DNA from: UBA6911 sp964481255
GTDB lineage: Bacteria > Acidobacteriota > UBA6911
Reading direction: 5' to 3'
Assembly: GCA_964481255.1 (NCBI GenBank)
Contig: CAYZTZ010000124.1
Span: 1-9,607, forward strand
Length of the DNA stretch: 9,607 nucleotides
Shown here one piece after another: positions 6,494-9,607 of the stretch. A program made the translations under genes and the position numbers. Every line of letters begins with the position of its first letter. Positions within the stretch are counted from its first letter, which is position 1. The notes beneath the pieces were generated by a model. It had not been told where the DNA came from and did not search any database. It saw nothing but the letters and a program-made list of their open reading frames with translations.

Positions 6494-7225
6494 CTAAAAG
6501 CCCTCGAAGCCGGCTATGGAACCGACGCGAAAGAGAAGAACCGGGCGCACGTCACGGATGCCGTAGCGGTCCAGCGGGATGGCGATCTCGAAACGGTCCT
6601 GGATGCCGGGCGGGAATTCGACCTCAAGCGGCATTTCCTCCCGGACCGCGCCTGTTCCCCCGCAGAGCCGGCACCGGAAGTAGCTCAAGCGGCCGGCGCC
6701 CCCGCACTCGGGACACAGCCTCTCGACCGGCACGTAAACCTGCAGTCTGCCGCCCCAACGGGCCTGGTCCCGTGTCAGAGGGATTTCCATGGTCAGGGTC
6801 CGGAATCTTTCGGCTTTATTTTGAGGCCGCGGATCGAAAACATTCCACAGGGTATCGAAGATTTCATCAAAAGACGGGCGGAAAGTGCGGAAGGACTCCA
6901 TGGGGAAGATAGTCCCAAGATCCGTCTCGCCGGGGGCGCGTCGAAGCGTTTCGGCGGCGCGCCTTCTCGATGGATGCGTCAAAGGCTCGGGTCTCTCCAC
7001 CTGCATGCTCTCAGCGCGCTGCCTTCTCAGCGTTTGATCGTACAGGCGCCGGTTTTCGGGGTCGCTGAGCACGTCGTAGGCTTCCTGTATCCTGAGGAAA
7101 GGCGTGCTGTCCTTGCCGAAGCGATCGGGGTGGTATTGTTTGACGCGGCTTCGATACGCGGATCGGATCTCCTCCGGCGTGGCCGTGGGCAAAACCCCCA
7201 GTATCGCGTAATAGTCCTTTGCCAT
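6494..7225 (-). CDS. DnaJ-like co-chaperone with J domain and half-size zinc centre
   Basis: 243 residues. The N-terminal J domain (about 1-70: DYYAILGV, then HPD at 32-34, then AYDVLSDPENRRLYD) would stimulate the ATPase of DnaK-type Hsp70. A polar linker of about 65 residues carries a Phe-rich patch (TFRPSFDEIFDTLWNVFDP). The rest resembles DnaJ client-binding domain I (TLTMEIPLTRDQARWGG... to VLLFRV) with a zinc-type insertion. That insertion has only two CxxC motifs, 171-174 (CPEC) and 185-188 (CRLC), instead of the usual four. Domain II and the dimerisation tail are missing, so the protein is much shorter than DnaJ (about 375). The start at 7225 has GAGGTGAT upstream. It lies 180 bp downstream of two hsp20 genes on the same strand, which supports a stress-operon role. 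It is not the housekeeping DnaJ. Confidence 0.88.
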   Translation of the reverse strand: MAKDYYAILGVLPTATPEEIRSAYRSRVKQYHPDRFGKDSTPFLRIQEAYDVLSDPENRRLYDQTLRRQRAESMQVERPEPLTHPSRRRAAETLRRAPGETDLGTIFPMESFRTFRPSFDEIFDTLWNVFDPRPQNKAERFRTLTMEIPLTRDQARWGGRLQVYVPVERLCPECGGAGRLSYFRCRLCGGTGAVREEMPLEVEFPPGIQDRFEIAIPLDRYGIRDVRPVLLFRVGSIAGFEGF

Positions 7226-7307
7226 GATATCACCTCGGCATGCGGCATACGCGTACGGATGAACCGGGTGTTGCGCGGAGGGAGTCTACGGCGCCAAATG
7301 GATAGGA

Positions 7308-7328
7308 GGGGACGCATGAGGCGTCCCC
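7308..7328. other. GC-rich hairpin between hsp20 and dnaJ-like genes
   Basis: GGGGACGC (7308-7315) and GCGTCCCC (7321-7328) form a perfect 8-bp stem with a 5-base loop in the 180-bp gap between the second hsp20 and the dnaJ-like gene. A weaker hairpin (7342-7360, TTTCGGTC/GACTGAAA) sits next to it. Neither has a T-run on the minus strand. They may set differential mRNA stability or partial termination within the operon. Confidence 0.4.
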
Positions 7329-7405
7329 GGTCTGTCTAGAGTTTCGGTCTGAGACTGAAATCAGCGGATCCGGAACTCCCTCCGCCTTTCATCCGGCTAT
7401 CTCTG

Positions 7406-7816
7406 TCAGCCGAGCTTGACCTGGATCTGCTTCGGTCTGCTTTTTTCAGCCTTCGGCAGCGTAATGGTGAGCACGCCGTTTTTCGCCTCGGCGGAGATTT
7501 TGTCCTGGTTCACTTCATCGCTCAGTTCGAACTGGCGGAAATACCCGTCCAGACTGAACTCGCGCCGCAGGATGTCCGCAGGAGGACTGTAGCCGGCTTT
7601 CCCCTTGATTGTAAGGATGTCGTCCTCGACCCGCACATCGACGTTGTCCTTTTCCACTCCCGGAAGATCCACGATCACGACAATGGCTTCGTCGGTCTCA
7701 TAAATATCCACGGGCGGAGCCACATAGCGCGTTTCATCCCTGGTGGCGATCGCCTTTTCCCCTGTCTGCAGGGCACCCTTTTTCTCGGTTGTGAGAGCAG
7801 CGGTTTTTTCGGTCAT
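7406..7816 (-). CDS. Small heat-shock protein (Hsp20/alpha-crystallin), second of pair
   Basis: 136 residues from the ATG at 7816, chosen because GGAGGT sits 6 bases upstream; a longer reading from 7837 would overlap that site. Small heat-shock proteins hold unfolding proteins as ATP-independent oligomers in the cytoplasm. The N-terminus (about 35 residues, Thr/Lys/Ala-rich) is short and polar. The alpha-crystallin domain begins near PPVDIYETDEAIVVIVDLPGV and includes VEDDILTIKGKA and the hallmark NGVLTITLPKAE. The C-terminal tail has the IQV form of the I-x-I/V anchoring motif (KPKQIQVK). The insertion YSPPADILRREFSLDGYFRQF is typical of bacterial Hsp20. It starts 33 bases after the first hsp20 stops. 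Its tail (PKAE...KPKQIQVK) nearly matches that gene's tail, while the domains differ. Confidence 0.93.
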   Translation of the reverse strand: MTEKTAALTTEKKGALQTGEKAIATRDETRYVAPPVDIYETDEAIVVIVDLPGVEKDNVDVRVEDDILTIKGKAGYSPPADILRREFSLDGYFRQFELSDEVNQDKISAEAKNGVLTITLPKAEKSRPKQIQVKLG

Positions 7817-7849
7817 CGTCGCACCTCCATCTTCCATCAGGTATGTGTT

Positions 7850-8320
7850 TCAGGCCGTTTTCACCTGGATTTGTTTAGGCTTCGCCGCTTCCGCCTTGGG
7901 AAGTTTCACTTTCAGAATGCCGTTGACGTAGCTGGCCTCGACCTTATCTTCGTCCACGTCCATGGAAAGGGAAAGGCTGCGAGCGAAGCGGCCCCCGTTG
8001 CGCTCGCTCCGGTGAATGGATTCCGGCCTGATGTCATCCGACAAAGGCTTCTTTTCACCGGAAATGACCAGCTGGTTGCCGGTAACCGAAACGTTCAGGG
8101 TCTTGGTGTCAATACCCGGGGCGAGAGCGTCGATATAAAAATTGTCGTCATCCTCGCTGATGTTCATCAGGGGGTACGCTCTGGACGCTATGGCCGGAAG
8201 AAATGAAATTCTGGAGAAGGGAAAAGTCCACGCGGAGAGCCTGTCCTCGCCCAGGATCCGGTCTATTTCCCTCCGTATCCTCTCCATATCCTCAAGAAAA
8301 TCCGTCGGTATGAAACTCAT
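7850..8320 (-). CDS. Small heat-shock protein (Hsp20/alpha-crystallin), first of pair
   Basis: 156 residues from the ATG at 8320, which has GGAGGT 7 bases upstream; a longer in-frame reading from 8356 lacks such a site. The N-terminal arm (about 45 residues: FLEDMERIRREIDRILGEDR, then an aromatic WTFPFSRISFLP stretch) is longer and more hydrophobic than in its partner. The alpha-crystallin domain runs from about YPLMNISEDDDNFYIDALAPGID to NGILKVKLPKAE, followed by the KPKQIQVK tail with the IQV anchor. Pairs of unlike Hsp20s can form mixed or sequentially acting oligomers (family knowledge). The gene is first in the minus-strand operon, behind the candidate promoter at 8375-8403, leaving a leader of about 50 bases. 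Confidence 0.93.
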   Translation of the reverse strand: MSFIPTDFLEDMERIRREIDRILGEDRLSAWTFPFSRISFLPAIASRAYPLMNISEDDDNFYIDALAPGIDTKTLNVSVTGNQLVISGEKKPLSDDIRPESIHRSERNGGRFARSLSLSMDVDEDKVEASYVNGILKVKLPKAEAAKPKQIQVKTA

Positions 8321-8374
8321 GGGCTTGACCTCCGTGTCACAGTGGATTTCATGCATCCCAGCTTTTTCAATTTT

Positions 8375-8403
8375 CTATTAAGTCGCGAAATCCCTTTTGT
8401 CAA
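8375..8403 (-). promoter_or_regulatory. Candidate sigma-70 promoter of the hsp20 operon
   Basis: On the minus strand, a perfect TTGACA (plus-strand 8398-8403) is followed, after exactly 17 bases, by TAATAG (8375-8380), a 3-of-6 match to TATAAT. The hsp20 start is about 55 bases downstream. No convincing heat-shock sigma-32 box (CTTGAA/CCCCAT) or CIRCE inverted repeat is visible, so heat regulation is not shown. Confidence 0.45.
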
Positions 8404-8756
8404 ATATGCCCCGAAAGATTTCCATGGACTAGGCCTGATTGCAGGTTTTTAGCTTGACAGAGGCGGATGACGGTCCGGATACTATCGCCAAATTTTTATT
8501 CGGCGTCACCAGGGGTGCACAAATGGGCATCCGGCTGCAGAGTCTCAGAACTTTTGATGGTGCGCCTTTGGTCGGACAGCCGAGTGCAAACGACGCGACT
8601 GAGAGATATTCCCGCCCGGCTCCAGAGCTCGGACGGAGGAGTTCGACCGGCAACTGTTGGTGAAACTGCTCGCGGACCGGGGCTGGAATCCCGATCAGGC
8701 AAGGTCGGGTCCCCCGCCCGGACGCAGCTTGGAATCGACGCGCTGGGCGCCCCATC
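8404..8756. other. Interval without a recognisable gene
   Basis: About 350 bp between the hsp20 promoter and the receptor remnant. All frames are short, and none of their translations is recognisable. One frame near 8636-8700 reads EEFDRQLLVKLLADRGWN, which loosely recalls the start of a Fis-type helix-turn-helix, but too little is present to call it. The frame of the downstream remnant stays open back past 8700 (ending ...AGRPIMENTIYDPAT), so part of this interval may be the same decayed gene. No tRNA, CRISPR repeat or convincing promoter was seen. Confidence 0.5.
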
Positions 8757-9377
8757 ATGGAAAACACCATCTACGACCCGGCAACGGAACGGATCGAAAA
8801 CGGGATGAGAGTAAGCGATCCTTATGCCTTCGGACCCGGGATCGGGGCCGCGTATCAGATTGGTTCCAAGACCGTGCTGCGCGCCGGCTGGGGCATCTCT
8901 TGCGGCCAGACCGCGCCCAATAGCTTCTGGTCGATGCGCTTCGTTTCCTGCGTGTCTTTCAGCGCGCCCCCGTTCGGCGGTCCGGCGATGATTCCGGAGG
9001 AGGGCGTGCCGGTAAAACCCATATGGCCGAATTCTGATCCCGGGCAGTACCCGATCAATCCCGCCGCGCCATCCAATTTCGTGACCTGTATCGATCCCCA
9101 GGCGGGACGGCCCCCGAGACTGAACATGTGGAGCATCGGTGTCCAGCGGCAGATCCCCACCAATCCGGCCGTCGATGTCACCTGCGCGGGGAACCGGGGC
9201 GTCCGGTGGGGCGCCGGCATATTCCGGGAGCCCAATCGTCCGGCGCCGCAGATCCTCGCGAAGAACGGGCCGGATCGTCGCAGGAATTCAATTCTGATCC
9301 GGATATCGGCACAGCCGCCGGCCGGGCAACCATCGCCCGGCGGCGGCCTCTTTAAGTCAATGGAACTTTCGTTGTGA
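8757..9377 (+). pseudogene. Remnant of an Oar-type TonB-dependent receptor (fragment)
   Basis: This 206-residue frame resembles the large outer-membrane TonB-dependent receptors (about 1000 residues) with carboxypeptidase-like N-domains common in Acidobacteriota. Recognisable pieces are TIYDPATERIENGMRVSDP, like the stretch that precedes FPNN in such receptors, then GPGIGAAYQIGSKTVLRAGWGI, DPGQYPINPAAPSNF, and RPPRLNMWSIGVQRQ with AGNRGVRW. There is no signal peptide, N-domain, complete plug or C-terminal barrel strand. The join from the RVSDP region straight to the AYQ...TVLRAG region suggests an internal deletion. Tyr-to-Cys changes (GISCGQT, VTCAGNRG where Tyr is usual) fit decay. After about residue 165 (ILAKNGPD) similarity stops and the frame runs through a terminator hairpin, so the last part is not real coding. 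No ribosome-binding site precedes the ATG. The family call rests on remembered motif patterns. Confidence 0.65.
9314..9353 (+). terminator. Rho-independent terminator
   Basis: A 14-base left arm (9314-9327) pairs with a 13-base right arm (9335-9347) through 13 G/C pairs with one bulged G, around a 7-base loop. CTCTTT follows at 9348-9353. It faces the receptor remnant, so it is likely the original end of that transcription unit, and it insulates the Tat-protein gene that starts 60 bp later. Confidence 0.7.
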
Positions 9378-9413
9378 GTCAATTATGATCGTGCACAAAA
9401 GGAGAAATGTCTC

Positions 9414-9607
9414 ATGAGCTTCGCTGACAAGAGAACGACGCGAAGGGAATTCGCCGGGGAGATCGGTTTGGGCGCCGCCGGATTGGCCGTCACCGGAACT
9501 CTGGGCTCCTGGGCGGCAGCGGCTGAGACAAAGCATGGGCGGCTGATCAAAAAGATCGTCTACAACATGAAGGAAATGTTTAAAGTGGTCGGTCCGGGAA
9601 ACGCCGA
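9414..9607 (+). CDS. Tat-exported protein, N-terminal part (cut by window end)
   Basis: 64 complete codons are visible before the window ends. The N-terminus is a textbook twin-arginine signal: TTRREF with Arg10-Arg11 and Phe13, a hydrophobic stretch of small residues (about 17-31), and an Ala-rich end (WAAAAET) with a likely cleavage site near residues 35-38. The mature start is KHGRLIKKIVYNMKEMFKVV. The product would be exported folded to the periplasm or beyond. GGAG at 9401-9404 lies 9 bases before the ATG. A different ATG at 9407 is out of frame and stops after six codons. Secreted sugar-phosphate isomerase/epimerase-like TIM-barrel proteins often begin this way, but the visible part is too short to assign. 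Confidence 0.8.
   Translation, partial: MSFADKRTTRREFAGEIGLGAAGLAVTGTLGSWAAAAETKHGRLIKKIVYNMKEMFKVVGPGNA

Noticed and set aside
6448..6912. 154-residue plus-strand open frame over the dnaJ-like gene
   Set aside because: Overlaps a gene with a clear J domain on the other strand; Arg/Pro/Gly-rich shadow translation.
7308..7328. A third copy of the palindromic element because of GGGGAC...GTCCCC
   Set aside because: Only the short GGGGAC/GTCCCC ends agree; loop, length and flanks differ, so it is an ordinary hairpin.
8454..8485. Plus-strand promoter TTGACA ... TACTAT
   Set aside because: The spacing between the boxes is 20 bases, too long for a normal sigma-70 promoter, and no intact gene follows.
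8439..8808. Short plus-strand frames upstream of the receptor remnant
   Set aside because: No ribosome-binding sites, no recognisable motifs, and mutually overlapping frames; treated as non-coding or decayed.
8855..9382. 175-residue minus-strand open frame
   Set aside because: Antisense to the receptor remnant, covers the terminator hairpin, and has no recognisable motif.

Overview
The window reads as a bacterial chromosome fragment, GC-rich overall. Gene content (acyl-CoA carboxylase/dehydrogenase genes, paired small heat-shock proteins with a DnaJ-like gene, nested GGGGAC palindromes, a decayed Oar-type TonB-dependent receptor, a Tat-exported protein) would fit Desulfobacterota, Acidobacteriota or a related environmental lineage. 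No rRNA or tRNA is present to settle this, so the placement is a guess.

Layout. (1) 12-2892, plus strand: an acyl-CoA carboxylase carboxyltransferase subunit, then an acyl-CoA dehydrogenase that has no glutamate at either of the two usual catalytic-base positions. (2) 2861-4828: an 86-bp nested-palindrome element, an M1 aminopeptidase of the leukotriene-A4-hydrolase type, and a second copy of the 86-bp element in the same orientation. Each element lies exactly 4 bp from the peptidase start or stop codon. The first copy runs into the dehydrogenase gene and supplies its last codons and stop. (3) 4844-6372, plus strand: a short-chain dehydrogenase/reductase and a SnoaL/NTF2-like protein, 26 bp apart, each behind the same AAGGGAGGAATT ribosome-binding stretch. 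(4) 8320-6494, minus strand: a stress operon of two Hsp20 proteins followed by a small DnaJ-like protein with a half-size zinc centre, behind a candidate promoter with a perfect TTGACA box. (5) 8404-9377: a decayed tract with no recognised intact gene. It includes a remnant of an Oar-type TonB-dependent receptor and ends in a strong GC-rich terminator hairpin. (6) 9414 to the window edge: the start of a Tat-exported protein.

How the genes relate. The two acyl-CoA genes could act in one carboxylic-acid pathway, and the SDR/SnoaL pair could act on a cyclic or keto intermediate; substrates cannot be read from sequence. The Hsp20/DnaJ genes form a self-contained protein-quality-control unit. The most unusual structure is the peptidase gene bracketed by two near-identical palindromic elements. 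The two copies differ at one paired position by a compensatory change, which suggests the folded structure is maintained.
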